A stretch of 64,000 bases of DNA, taken from the NCBI GenBank assembly GCA_009760855.2, contig WPIO01000237.1, positions 160,704 to 224,703 on the forward strand. The letters are read 5' to 3'. Position 1 is the first letter of the stretch. Each line of letters starts with the position of its first letter. Below, one piece after another: positions 25,309 to 33,847 of this stretch. The position numbers were made by a program, and so were the translations under genes. The notes under the pieces were generated by a model that was not told the origin of the DNA, made no database searches, and saw only the letters and a program-made list of their open reading frames with translations. This stretch comes from Cristatella mucedo (taxonomy: Eukaryota > Bryozoa > Phylactolaemata > Cristatellidae).

Positions 25309-25996
25309 ATGGATCAAAAAGTTTCAAGGATTCTTTATTGTGAAGATGCTGAAAAGATAGCTAGAGTATTTTGTGGTTTTCCGGAGTTGTCTACTTCTGT
25401 CAGTAAAGAATTTCGTAGGAGTATTTATTTATTAGATAATTCAAAAATTTCTGTTCTTTTACAGATTTGTGATTTATATGATATATATTAAAAATTGGAT
25501 GATGAATATTCTAATAATAATAATAATAATTCACTTGATAAAGCGCCCTCAGAGAACTTAATCTCTCTCTAGGCGCTTTACATTTGCTGTAAAGTGAAAT
25601 GCCATTGAACGGTAAGTAAAATCATGCTTGACTAGAGAGTATTCAAAATATCATGATTTCATTAGTATATTTGAACGTAAATATTATGACTGAGGAAGTA
25701 TTAGTGTTAGTGTTAAAAGGGGTGGAACTAAAGAAGAGGTAGAAAAGATTTATGAAAAAATTTCAAGAATTCTTTGTTATGATGATGCTTTAGCATTTGC
25801 AATTGTTATGGTTAAGCCTATTGGTTCTAGTACTAATATTTATGGTGCTATTAGAAGTTTTGGAAGGAATAGAGACATTCCTTGTGATCCTTGTAAGAGT
25901 CTTTATGAATTAGAAGATTCAAGAATTTCTGACCTTTTAGATATTTGTGATGTGTATGATATATGTATAAAAAGTGAAAAGGAATGTTTAAAGTAG
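25309..25996 (+). pseudogene. Small-repeat protein A, two domains, interrupted
   Basis: The start follows TATATAGGGAAAAAAG. The first domain (MDQKVSRILYCEDAEKIA ... VLLQICDLYD) ends in a stop at 25,489. A LINE-A tail is inserted at 25,512-25,632. After it a linker and a second domain of the same family (SRILCYDDA ... DLLDICDVYD) run to 25,996. The linker and second domain match the order in gene B, so this was probably one two-domain gene. No known family recognised; likely all-helical. Confidence 0.55.
25512..25632 (-). mobile_element. LINE-A 3' tail inserted in viral gene
   Basis: AAT-repeat tail plus the GCGCCCTCAGAGAAC and GGCGCTTTACATTTGCTG blocks in reverse, about 120 bases, with viral sequence on both sides. 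Confidence 0.85.
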
Positions 25997-26097
25997 AATA
26001 TAATTATAATATGTTTTTAAAAGGTGTGAAAGAACAATATGCTTTTTATTTTTAGATATTTGTAGTACAATTTTTTCAACTTATATATAGAGAAAAA

Positions 26098-26686
26098 ATG
26101 AATCAAAAAGTTTCGTGGATTTTTAATTGTGACTATGCTGAAGCGATAGCAAGATTATTTTGTGGTTTTTCAAAGGCTGCTTCTTGTTCTAATGGAGAGC
26201 TTTGTTGAAGTATTTATTTATTACTTGACTCAAAAATTTCTTTTCTTTTTCAGATTTGTTATGCTGATGATATGTATAAAAGTAAAAAGATGGAATATTC
26301 TAAAGAAAAATCGAAATATGAAAATTTCATTGAAGGTTTTAGACAGAAATATACTCTTTTTGAAAATATTAATAGGATAAGGGAAGGAGTTAAAGAAGAT
26401 GTAGAAAAGATTTATGAAAAGATTTAAGGAATTCTTTGTTATTATGAAGCTTTAGAAGTTGCAAGATCTATAGTTTATTATGAAGGTTTAAGAAGAGTTC
26501 CTTCATATTTTTATAAGAATCTTTATGAATTAGATGATTAAAGAATTTCTGACCTTTTAGATATTTGTGATGCAGTTGATATATGTAAAAAAAGTGAAAT
26601 GGAATATTTAGAAGCAAAATCTAATTACCTCCAATTTTTAAATTTATTTTTAGATATTTATATTACATGTAAAAAAATCAATTAAA
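26098..26686 (+). pseudogene. Small-repeat protein B, two domains, with stops
   Basis: The ATG follows TTATATATAGAGAAAAA. Domain one (MNQKVSWIFNCDYAEAIA) has an in-frame stop near 26,206 and a frame change. A Lys/Glu-rich linker (VKEDVEKIYEKI) leads to domain two (GILCYYEALEVARSIVYY ... DLLDICDAVDIC), with further stops. Organisation is the same as gene A next to it. Function unknown. Confidence 0.55.
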
Positions 26687-26710
26687 CTATTCTTAAACCA
26701 TCTATAGGAA

Positions 26711-26992
26711 ATGGATTTTGATGAAAAGTTTGAAAAGGTTATTGGGAATTCTGATGCACATAAATTAATGATTTTAATTTGTTTTGAACTGTTAGGATGG
26801 TGTGGGCATGAATTTACTGTTAATTGTAAATCTTATAAAATGTTAAAAGAATTAGTCCCATAATTTATTGACACACTTCTTGAGATTACTAATCATTATG
26901 AAAGTATTAATAAATCTAGGATTAAATTAAAAGATGAGGCTAGAAAAATATACGAGAAGAAAAAAATAGATTCTATTAAATCAAATATTTAA
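26711..26992 (+). pseudogene. Small-repeat protein C, diverged, one stop
   Basis: The ATG follows CCATCTATAGGAA. One domain of the family in diverged form, ~93 codons with one in-frame stop near 26,861. The C-terminus is Lys-rich (RKIYEKKKIDS). Assignment to the family rests on position, size, the start motif and a weak pattern match. Confidence 0.45.
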
Positions 26993-27012
26993 ACCTTATA
27001 TAGGAAAGAAAG

Positions 27013-27270
27013 ATGGATCAAAAAGTTTCAAGAATTCTTTGTTGTGAGTATGCTATAAGAATTGCTAAAATGTTTTGTGGTTTTGAGGATGGCACACCAT
27101 ACATCCCTACAGATTTTTATAAGTATATGTTTAAACTACCTGCACAGCAAATTTGGGTTCTTTTAGATGTTTGTGATGCATATGATAAAATGAAAAAGAA
27201 AGAAAGAAAATGTACTTCAGCATTTGATAAATTTCATCAAATATTTGATGATGTAAAAACAAAAAAATAA
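27013..27270 (+). CDS. Small-repeat protein D, intact
   Basis: 85 residues, ATG preceded by TATATAGGAAAGAAAG. It reads MDQKVSRILCCEYAIRIAK at the start and VLLDVCDAYDKMKKKE later. It is the only apparently intact single-domain member of the array. Conserved positions are the N-terminal SRIL-CE pattern, a central FCGF, and a C-terminal LL-CD-YD pattern. It is predicted to be mostly helical and shows no signal peptide or membrane segment. No family recognised; possible roles include host interaction or regulation, which is speculation. Confidence 0.6.
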   Translation: MDQKVSRILCCEYAIRIAKMFCGFEDGTPYIPTDFYKYMFKLPAQQIWVLLDVCDAYDKMKKKERKCTSAFDKFHQIFDDVKTKK

Positions 27271-27312
27271 TCACTTTTTACATATAAGTAATTTTCTTTT
27301 TTTATATAGGAA

Positions 27313-27786
27313 ATGCAGAACGACGTTACCGATCCAAATCTTGCTACTAGTGCTACTCTCTTTAAGTCTTACGTTGATTATCTTGTTAGGTCAAGAATGA
27401 CTGCATACGATTCCCAAACACTTGATTCAGATATTTCAGTTATGACCGACAATTCAGTTAAGAAGTTCTATCTCGATGAATGTGATATCGAGGCTCAAAA
27501 GATTATAACTGCAGGCTTAACTGATGTAACAGCCAATCTTGAATCTACTGTTAGGTCTAAAGTAGATGCACTTCTTGACGATCCTTCTGAGATCTCTAGC
27601 TATACAACATGGATTGCATCTCAACTTCCAACACTCTCAACAGTTATTTCAGGAGTTTCAGGAGTTAAACCAGACATCTCTGGAATCGTTAAAGACGAGT
27701 GTTATGCAGTTCTTCCTGATCTATCTGATGGTGCTAGCGCAAGACAAAAGGCTACTGCTGCAGCTCTAGAAGCACAATCAGCATAA
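27313..27786 (+). CDS. Unknown 157-residue protein
   Basis: Intact frame starting directly after TATATAGGAA. Acidic, Ser/Thr-rich, no Cys cluster apart from two single Cys, no membrane helix. The middle part (VTANLESTVRSKVDALL) looks helical and the end is Ala-rich. Its codon choice is less AT-extreme than that of the neighbours. It sits between the small-repeat array and the membrane-protein module. I do not recognise it. Confidence 0.6.
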   Translation: MQNDVTDPNLATSATLFKSYVDYLVRSRMTAYDSQTLDSDISVMTDNSVKKFYLDECDIEAQKIITAGLTDVTANLESTVRSKVDALLDDPSEISSYTTWIASQLPTLSTVISGVSGVKPDISGIVKDECYAVLPDLSDGASARQKATAAALEAQSA

Positions 27787-27825
27787 AATAATTCAATTAA
27801 AACAAAAATAAACAGTATTATAGAA

Positions 27826-28216
27826 ATGGGTATTGAAACAAGGAGTAGGGATTGCCTTAATGAAGTTCAAGGTCAACAGCATTCAAATTTTAAGATTTGT
27901 TCATATCCTATGGGTAGAATTGAAGACGACATTAGATCAACATTAAAAACGCTGTTAAACTAGTTATTGAGTATAAGGCTTTAAGAATCAATCACTCTGA
28001 ACCAGAGATTGCAAACATATTTACTAAGGTTAGAGATGGGTCAATCTTTGAAGAGTTTCTCAATGACTTAAAAATAGAAAAAATAAATAAAATTAAATCA
28101 GAAGCTTACTCTAAAAAATAGAACTAACAAAACAAATATAAAAAGAAATAGATCAAGGAAAAGACTTTGAACTTTCAGAAGATTTGATTGAAGAGACTAT
28201 GGATTGGCGGATTTAA
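27826..28216 (+). pseudogene. Unknown protein, frameshifted
   Basis: Starts at the ATG after GTATTATAGAA. It runs ~45 codons (IETRSRDCLNEVQ), then needs shifts near 27,950 and 28,120 to continue through a Lys/Glu-rich helical stretch (IEYKALRINHSEPEIA, FEEFLNDLKIEKI) to a stop at 28,214. It lies just ahead of the membrane-protein gene on the same strand. Not recognised. Confidence 0.45.
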
Positions 28217-28241
28217 AAAATATTTACAAAGATATAGAAAA

Positions 28242-28640
28242 ATGCCAGATTTGAGAAAAGATTTTGCTGTTAAAAAATATGAAGAGACTGTTAAATTTAA
28301 TTACAAAATTAGGGGATGCCTAATAAAACTAACAAGAGCTAGATATGTAATTAAATTTATAAATATAGTAATAGCATTAGGAGTAACTGTTTCAAGTACT
28401 TATGTTCAAGTAGTGCCATCTATTACCCATGCTGTAACTTTCTTTTCAGCCCTATCAGTAATGTTTGTGTCAGTTGAAGGTGAGCTTACAGAAATAGACA
28501 AACGTAAAAGGAATGCTTTAAGTTATAGTTATCAAATTATCTCAAAGATTACTAACGCTTTATCTGATGATGAGATTACAAAAGAAGAGTTTGAAGGACT
28601 TGTACCAGGAAACTCACAAATTGAAATTAATGTTGGCTAA
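28242..28640 (+). CDS. Two-helix membrane protein
   Basis: 132 residues from the ATG at 28,242, preferred over upstream starts because GATATAGAAAA precedes it. A basic N-terminus (MPDLRKDFAVKKY) is followed by two hydrophobic segments at about residues 42-60 and 66-82 separated by a short turn. An acidic C-terminal tail follows (TEIDKRKRNALSYS, DDEITKEEFEGL). It is probably anchored in a host or virion membrane. A decayed homologue lies at 61.2 kb, which shows that it belongs to this virus lineage. It converges with and slightly overlaps the integrase gene. Family unknown to me. Confidence 0.7.
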   Translation: MPDLRKDFAVKKYEETVKFNYKIRGCLIKLTRARYVIKFINIVIALGVTVSSTYVQVVPSITHAVTFFSALSVMFVSVEGELTEIDKRKRNALSYSYQIISKITNALSDDEITKEEFEGLVPGNSQIEINVG

Positions 28641-29487
28641 CAACTTGTAACTCCTCTCTAACAAAACTAATCTAACATCATTTACGAAATATCTAGTTGG
28701 TTGTTCTCTTAATACCATTATTCTAACAATATTATGTTTAGTTAAATCCATATTGGGTCTGTAGCTCTTCTTCTTTTCCGTCTTCTCCCTCACCTAGTTC
28801 TAATAAATACCTAACACTTGTCCCAAGTTCTAATAGCTTTTCCCCATGATATTTTGGTTTCTTTAGTCCTACCTTTTCTTTTTTTTATCGCCTTTGCAGG
28901 TTCTTCACCAATCATTCTTGTAACAGTATTATTTAGATACTCAATGATCTTTGGTAGATTATCAATCCACTCTTTATTTCTAGTATAATCTCCTTTATTA
29001 TTACTTTCTAATTATTTTTCATACTGAGCAATAAATGCTCTCTCAGCAACTGTTCTATTCATTCTTTCAACTAATGCAACACTCTTTTTAGTAGTGCCTT
29101 CAATTATTTGTGTTTCATGTTTTTTCATGTCTTGAGCAAACTCTCCTTTAAACTCTGATCCTGGATCTACAGTCATTTTCTTTGGCCACTTCAAAGGACC
29201 TTTACTGTAAATATCTATTATTGCTTTTGTTACTTCTTTAGAAGACTTTGTTTTAAGAGGTCTTGATTCTTTATATCTACTAGCAACATCAATAACACTC
29301 AAAGCATTTTTATATCCAGAATCATTAGGCATGTATAAAATGTCTGCTTGATGACTTTCATTAGGCTCAACAATATTAAAGAAACCCTGTGGAATGTTCT
29401 TTGGTCTTGGTTTGAATACTTGACTTATATCTGAGTCAGGATTGAATTTACCTTCATTTTTCTTTCATTTAGAGTTAAGAACGACAT
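28627..29487 (-). pseudogene. int: Retroviral-type (Polinton) integrase, frameshifted
   Basis: Inserts the element into host DNA. The rve catalytic core is readable at 29,012-29,332: first Asp in ALSVIDVASRYKE, second Asp in MTVDPGSEFKGEF, Glu in ALVERMNRTVAERAF, so the D,D-35-E triad is complete. The likely start is at 29,487 (MSFLTLNERK), directly after CTATAGA, with a one-base shift near 29,465. After an in-frame stop at 29,009-29,011, the C-terminal chromodomain-like region continues through several shifts. It contains the RRRATDPIW block typical of Polinton integrases and ends about 28,627. It is divergent from the Cys-rich gene next door. Confidence 0.92.
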
Positions 29488-29500
29488 TCTATAGAGAATG
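29485..29500. promoter_or_regulatory. Shared palindromic start region of two divergent genes
   Basis: CATTCTATAGAGAATG: the integrase ATG reads to the left and the Cys-rich gene ATG to the right. Only 10 bases separate them, with the self-complementary CTATAG in the middle. The same TATAG core precedes most other starts in the element. Confidence 0.7.
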
Positions 29501-29947
29501 GAAATATTTTGTGATACATGCTTAAGCACATTTAATGAAGTTGAATACCTTGAAACAGGTCATCCATATTGTAAACCAAAAAGAAAAGAAAAAGGCGAAA
29601 ACAGGAATATGAAATACGTTGTTGTATCTGTGATAAAGATATGGAAGAAACTGAATTTGATTCTAACCTTTTTCGTAACAGCCATTGTATAATCTGTTCC
29701 TGCTGCAACATAAATTATAATTATTGTAAAAAAGAAAAACCAGCTAAACTGTATTTACTGGTTAAGAAATACTTAAAAAAAACAACGTTGTTCTACTTCT
29801 TTACATCATTGTTTAGATCATGAAGCCATCTGTTCTATTTCTAAATTATTTCCGGTTGTTAAAGGTAAACACAAAGCAACAAAGTTAAAAGAGTTAACAG
29901 TTTTAATAGTTCATTTATATTTTTCAGAAGGGTACATAACTAACTAA
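29498..29947 (+). pseudogene. Cys-rich zinc-finger-like protein, frameshifted
   Basis: Starts MEIFCDTCLSTFNEVEY. A shift near 29,595 is needed to enter a segment with CCICDKDMEE and HCIICSCCN patterns, and another near 29,780 for the tail (HHCLDHEAICSI). The CxxC pairs and Cys/His spacing suggest zinc binding, possibly RING-like or treble-clef, so a ubiquitin-ligase or nucleic-acid role is possible but unproven. Ends at 29,947, overlapping the end of fibre 1 on the other strand. Confidence 0.6.
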
Positions 29948-30782
29948 GAGGTTTACTTTTAGTTTTCCAGTACTATCAACAAAGTAATACTCTGTCGGTA
30001 ATCTAGAAAAATATACATAGTACTTTAAGTTAACACCTGTTATTGAAGTGTTTATAGCTCTTACATCACCTGACACAACACTAGTATCAGTATTAGGTTT
30101 TAGAAATACATAATTAGAAGATCCTACAACCATAAAATTTAATATCATTATCGGTGGACATTTTATTTGTCCATGAGTAAGGGGTTGATAAATTTAAAAT
30201 TGAATTTAATGCTTTAGGGTCCATTGAGATTGATATTACTTCCGTTATTTTTTTAAGTGTTTTATCTACATAATTCTTTGCTGCAATGTCAGAGGGATTT
30301 ACAGGCTCTGCAACATTAGTAATTGAGTTACCACCCATATTGATATTTGTTGTTGAAGGAAATGCTTTCAATAATACATCTCTTTTTAGACCACCATACG
30401 TAACGCAATAGTCGTCGTTTAGGACTACTGGATTAGTATTGCCAGAATTCCAATAAGTAGATGTTATGGCTTTACCATTCATGTCTAAATCTCCTAACAT
30501 TGTATCACCTGTTTTCCTAACATAATTATTTACTTGACTAGTATTTACACCATCTGTAGGGTTAACACCTGCCCCAAGGTTTGTAATATGTTTTCCACCA
30601 AGATTCATTGTTATTCCTGAATTAACAACAAAGTTAGCGTCAGCTTAGGCTTTTGTAACAGCGTCATAGTCATTTACAGGATCACCTAAATTTATAATTC
30701 TATTACCATTTGCATCAAGATCAGAAAGAATGAATCCATTAATCTTCGATACATAGTCCTCGCTGTGAAACTTTTTGTTCAT
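29924..30782 (-). pseudogene. Fibre-like protein 1
   Basis: The chosen ATG (30,782) abuts TTATATAG and lies inside the end of the nuclease gene. The N-terminal half has fibre repeats like those of phage tail fibres: SDLDANGNRIINLGDPVN, then DLDMNGKAITS and INMGGNSITNVAEPVN, each with a Gly/Asn turn followed by a D(A)xxKxYVD-like helix. One in-frame stop lies near 30,645 and one shift near 30,130. The C-terminal ~75 residues are beta-rich and form the probable receptor-binding or anchoring head. First of four fibre genes. Confidence 0.72.
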
Positions 30783-31593
30783 CTATATAATTATTTATAA
30801 ATATTTTAGATCTCTGTAACACTTCTTTGACCACTGGAATAATTCTTACAAATCTAAGCGGATCTTCTTCTTCAACTACTTGTATCTCTACTTTTTTAAT
30901 ATAGTATTTGATATCATAACCAAAAGTTTTTTTATTGTTAAAACGACCATATTCAGAAATTATATCAAATTCAAAGTCAAAGTACTTCTCATCTTTAAGT
31001 AAAAACATAAAAAGAGGTTCACGTATTGGTATATCAAATTCATAAGTTGTTGGAATTCTAACTGTTCCTGCAGCAACATAGTCTTTAAGTACATCATAGC
31101 AATTCAAACCTGGAACGAATATTTCAAATTCACTATAAAACATCTTCTAAGCTTTAAGTCGTGTAAACCAAGTAGACACTGTGCAATGCATTGTTTTGGT
31201 ATAAAATATTTTTCAATAGTTCTACTCCATGAGCATTTTATTTCTATTAGAGTATCTTGATCAATAATACCATCTGGAGAATAGCGATAAACTCCGTCAC
31301 TAGTAAAACACTCATTTGAATTCTTAATACCTCTATTCAACTTCATCTCTAGAAATTTAGCTGCTATTGGCTCGAATACTTTTCCAAACATCATCTGAGG
31401 AAATCTCATGGGTTGAGAATTAGTGATATATTTTTTAGTTTTCTATTTGAAATTATTTCAATGTCACAATCAATTTGAGATCCAAATATCATATCATTTC
31501 CTAAAACCGAATACACTTCTGATCCACCAATATTTAACTTCATAGAACTTTTCCACTCATTCGAACCCTTATGAAATTTGTTTTTTTTTGCAT
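30739..31593 (-). pseudogene. YqaJ-like PD-(D/E)XK nuclease, frameshifted
   Basis: Resembles viral recombinase/alkaline exonucleases of the YqaJ/lambda-exonuclease group. The readable motifs are an N-terminal IGGSEVYSVLGN block, GKVFEPIAAKFLEM, the catalytic core SPDGIIDQDTLIEIKCSW (Asp, then Glu-x-Lys), and QCIAQCLLGLHDL, the Gln-bearing helix. The start at 31,593 follows AAATATA directly. Shifts are needed at a run of nine A (31,581-31,589), at ~31,407 and at ~31,140. A role in DNA end processing during replication is inferred. It lies directly downstream of the capsid gene. Confidence 0.78.
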
Positions 31594-31614
31594 TATATTT
31601 AGTTATTATATTTC

Positions 31615-33222
31615 TTAAATATCTAATGGGTTGTAAAGATACCTTCCTTTACTACAAACAAAGGGATTTCCACTTCCATTAGATGTTAATTCCAAAGTGT
31701 TCTCACAGATAGTGATATAATGAATCATAACCGTAGGTGCAGCATCAGAAGTAATTTCAGGTTGTGCTGGTATATTTCCAGAAGCAGGAATAGCAGGACT
31801 AACACCTGGTATTGTAGAATTGAAGTCAATAGTTACATCAAGTTTTGTTCCTGATCTAAGAGGTTGCTCGTTATATTGTAGATCGATAACATGAATAGGA
31901 TAAAGAGTTAACCATTCTGGAAAGGTAACACCAACAGGTACATTTAGTTTATTTGATCCGAGGAACTGTTTCCTAAATGTAGTAAAATCAAGATAAGGAG
32001 TTGAACATTTGGCGTCTTTTGGATAACCACTTCTTAGAACCGCTGGATATTGTTTTGTGCCATTAGCAACTACTGAGACACCTTTAATATCACAATGATT
32101 GAAAGTGCAAGGGTTTCCAGTGTAGCTATTAAATTTATTTAAGTTTTGAGCCGCGACAATTAACCATCTAACTTTATCAAGTTCATTCTGCAAAGTTAGT
32201 GTCTTTGTAAATTTAAGATTTGAATTGTAACTTGATATAGCAACGTTTTCATATCGTCTATCTCTATAGTTTAGTCTAAGTTTCTTTGACCTTTCACTCG
32301 TAATATCAGCAAGTGATTTTTGAATGCTCATTTTAGGAGTTATACATGGAACAATTAATCTCATTTTTGACATGTTAATTTTAAATGCATTCCAAGAACC
32401 ATTTCCAGCAACGTTAGCTGCTGTTCTACTTTGAATTACATTAGCATTATTATCCGCAGCAGTACCACTTACCCCCCCCGTCATAATAGCATTAAAATCA
32501 TTCCCATTAACCCTACTTAGTTCAAGAGTAAATTGAGTTTTGTAAATAATCTTATTCATATCCGCACAAAATCCAGAGATTCTTGACAATGGGAGTGAAA
32601 TACTGAATGTACCTACATTATCCGCAAGAACATTAGATAAACCTCTTCGATAAACAAATCCAATGTTTGAATTGCTAGCTGTGGATGCATTAGGGCTTAG
32701 ATATGGAAAGAGTTTAGAATTTGTTGTAGCATCATTAGCAACGGTATACATATCATCAAATGAGCTTGCTTCATCTTTTTTCCACCCGGTCGCACCACCC
32801 TCAGTTCTACTATACTCACTAGGATAACATAGAAGCCCCATAATCGTTGAAACAGTTACTATATTTTGTTGCACACTTTCAACCTCTTCAGCACCAAGCC
32901 TAACTTTCATTAAATTAAACGTCCAAGCTCCAGCGTTGTTAACTAATCCTGCTGCAAGGTTACGATTGGGTGTTGTATAATTAGTCGACCCCGGTAATTG
33001 AACTAGGAACTGTCCTTCTAGTAGAATGTAGCCATCTGAAAAAACATAACATGTTTGTTGTTCTGCTGGAATATTGAATGTGACTAGTTTATCAGCAATT
33101 GCATCAGTTTCAGTTCCATTACTTTGGAAAAAGTCTCTAAACTGATAATCATTGATTTTATAATTAGGAAAATCAGGATCTTGTTCAAGTTCAAGTATAG
33201 TGCTTGCATCTGCGCTCGCCAT
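31615..33222 (-). CDS. mcp: Major capsid protein, double jelly roll
   Basis: 535 residues, intact, the largest open frame of the element. Beta-rich throughout, with no signal peptide. Blocks that fit the Polinton-like double-jelly-roll capsid family: VFSDGYILLEGQFLVQ (~60-75), VQQNIVTVSTIMGLL (~117-131), and the signature-like FSISLPLSRISGFCADMNKI (~206-225) at the end of the first jelly roll. Then come the KMRLIVPCITP region (~280-295), DKVRWLIVAAQ and a CDIKGVSVV stretch in the second. The ATG follows TTATACAGAGAAAGA. It would form the hexon-like trimers of an icosahedral shell. Assignment is from pattern recognition; a structure prediction would settle it. Confidence 0.78.
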   Translation of the reverse strand: MASADASTILELEQDPDFPNYKINDYQFRDFFQSNGTETDAIADKLVTFNIPAEQQTCYVFSDGYILLEGQFLVQLPGSTNYTTPNRNLAAGLVNNAGAWTFNLMKVRLGAEEVESVQQNIVTVSTIMGLLCYPSEYSRTEGGATGWKKDEASSFDDMYTVANDATTNSKLFPYLSPNASTASNSNIGFVYRRGLSNVLADNVGTFSISLPLSRISGFCADMNKIIYKTQFTLELSRVNGNDFNAIMTGGVSGTAADNNANVIQSRTAANVAGNGSWNAFKINMSKMRLIVPCITPKMSIQKSLADITSERSKKLRLNYRDRRYENVAISSYNSNLKFTKTLTLQNELDKVRWLIVAAQNLNKFNSYTGNPCTFNHCDIKGVSVVANGTKQYPAVLRSGYPKDAKCSTPYLDFTTFRKQFLGSNKLNVPVGVTFPEWLTLYPIHVIDLQYNEQPLRSGTKLDVTIDFNSTIPGVSPAIPASGNIPAQPEITSDAAPTVMIHYITICENTLELTSNGSGNPFVCSKGRYLYNPLDI

Positions 33223-33241
33223 TCTTTCTCTGTATAAAAAA

Positions 33242-33826
33242 CTAATTTTTTAGTTTTTGAGAATATAATCCACGTCCAATTTTCTCTCTCACACTTCCAC
33301 CATACCCATCAGGTCTTGTTCTCTCTCCAGTAGGTATAATTGATTTTATTGCTTTCTCAACTTCTTTATATATTTTTGGATCTCTTTAAGAGCTTCTGAA
33401 CCGTCTTCTACTTCTTACTCTTCAATTTTTACTTCTTTACCTTTTTTAGTTTTTGGTTAAGTTTCTCAAGCGTTGCACGTTTAATCTGTAGATCCATTTC
33501 TTTCATCTTTCTATCATAATGTTCTTCATTTTTTCGTTTCTCAATTTCATATTTTAATTCTTTCTTTCTCCTTTCCTCTTCAAGCTTATCATCCATCTCT
33601 CTTCGTTTATTGGCGTATTCTTGATCTATCTTTTCTTTTTTAGTTTGTAATTCAGTAATCTTCCTTGCTTGATGCATTTCAATTCCTTTATTAGCAATGT
33701 TCATGCTTAGACCAGTTAATCCGGTTAAACGGTGCTACTTTACCAACACCATCGAGTATCTAAAACACCAGACCCATGATACTTTCCTCTCATATTTCCA
33801 TGACCAGTCCTTATATAGCTACCCAT
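33242..33826 (-). pseudogene. Basic coiled-coil protein, frameshifted
   Basis: Starts at 33,826 after GTATAGAGGA with a Gly/Arg-rich N-terminus (RTGHGNMRGKYHGSG). Two shifts lead into a long, highly charged helix readable at 33,429-33,704 (REMDDKLEEERRKKELKYE), a clear coiled coil. After further breaks a basic tail (IPTGERTRPDGYGGSVREK) runs to 33,242, just ahead of the capsid start. Position and charge suggest a minor virion or core protein; this is inference. Confidence 0.6.
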
Positions 33827-33847
33827 TCCTCTATACTACTTTGAAAT

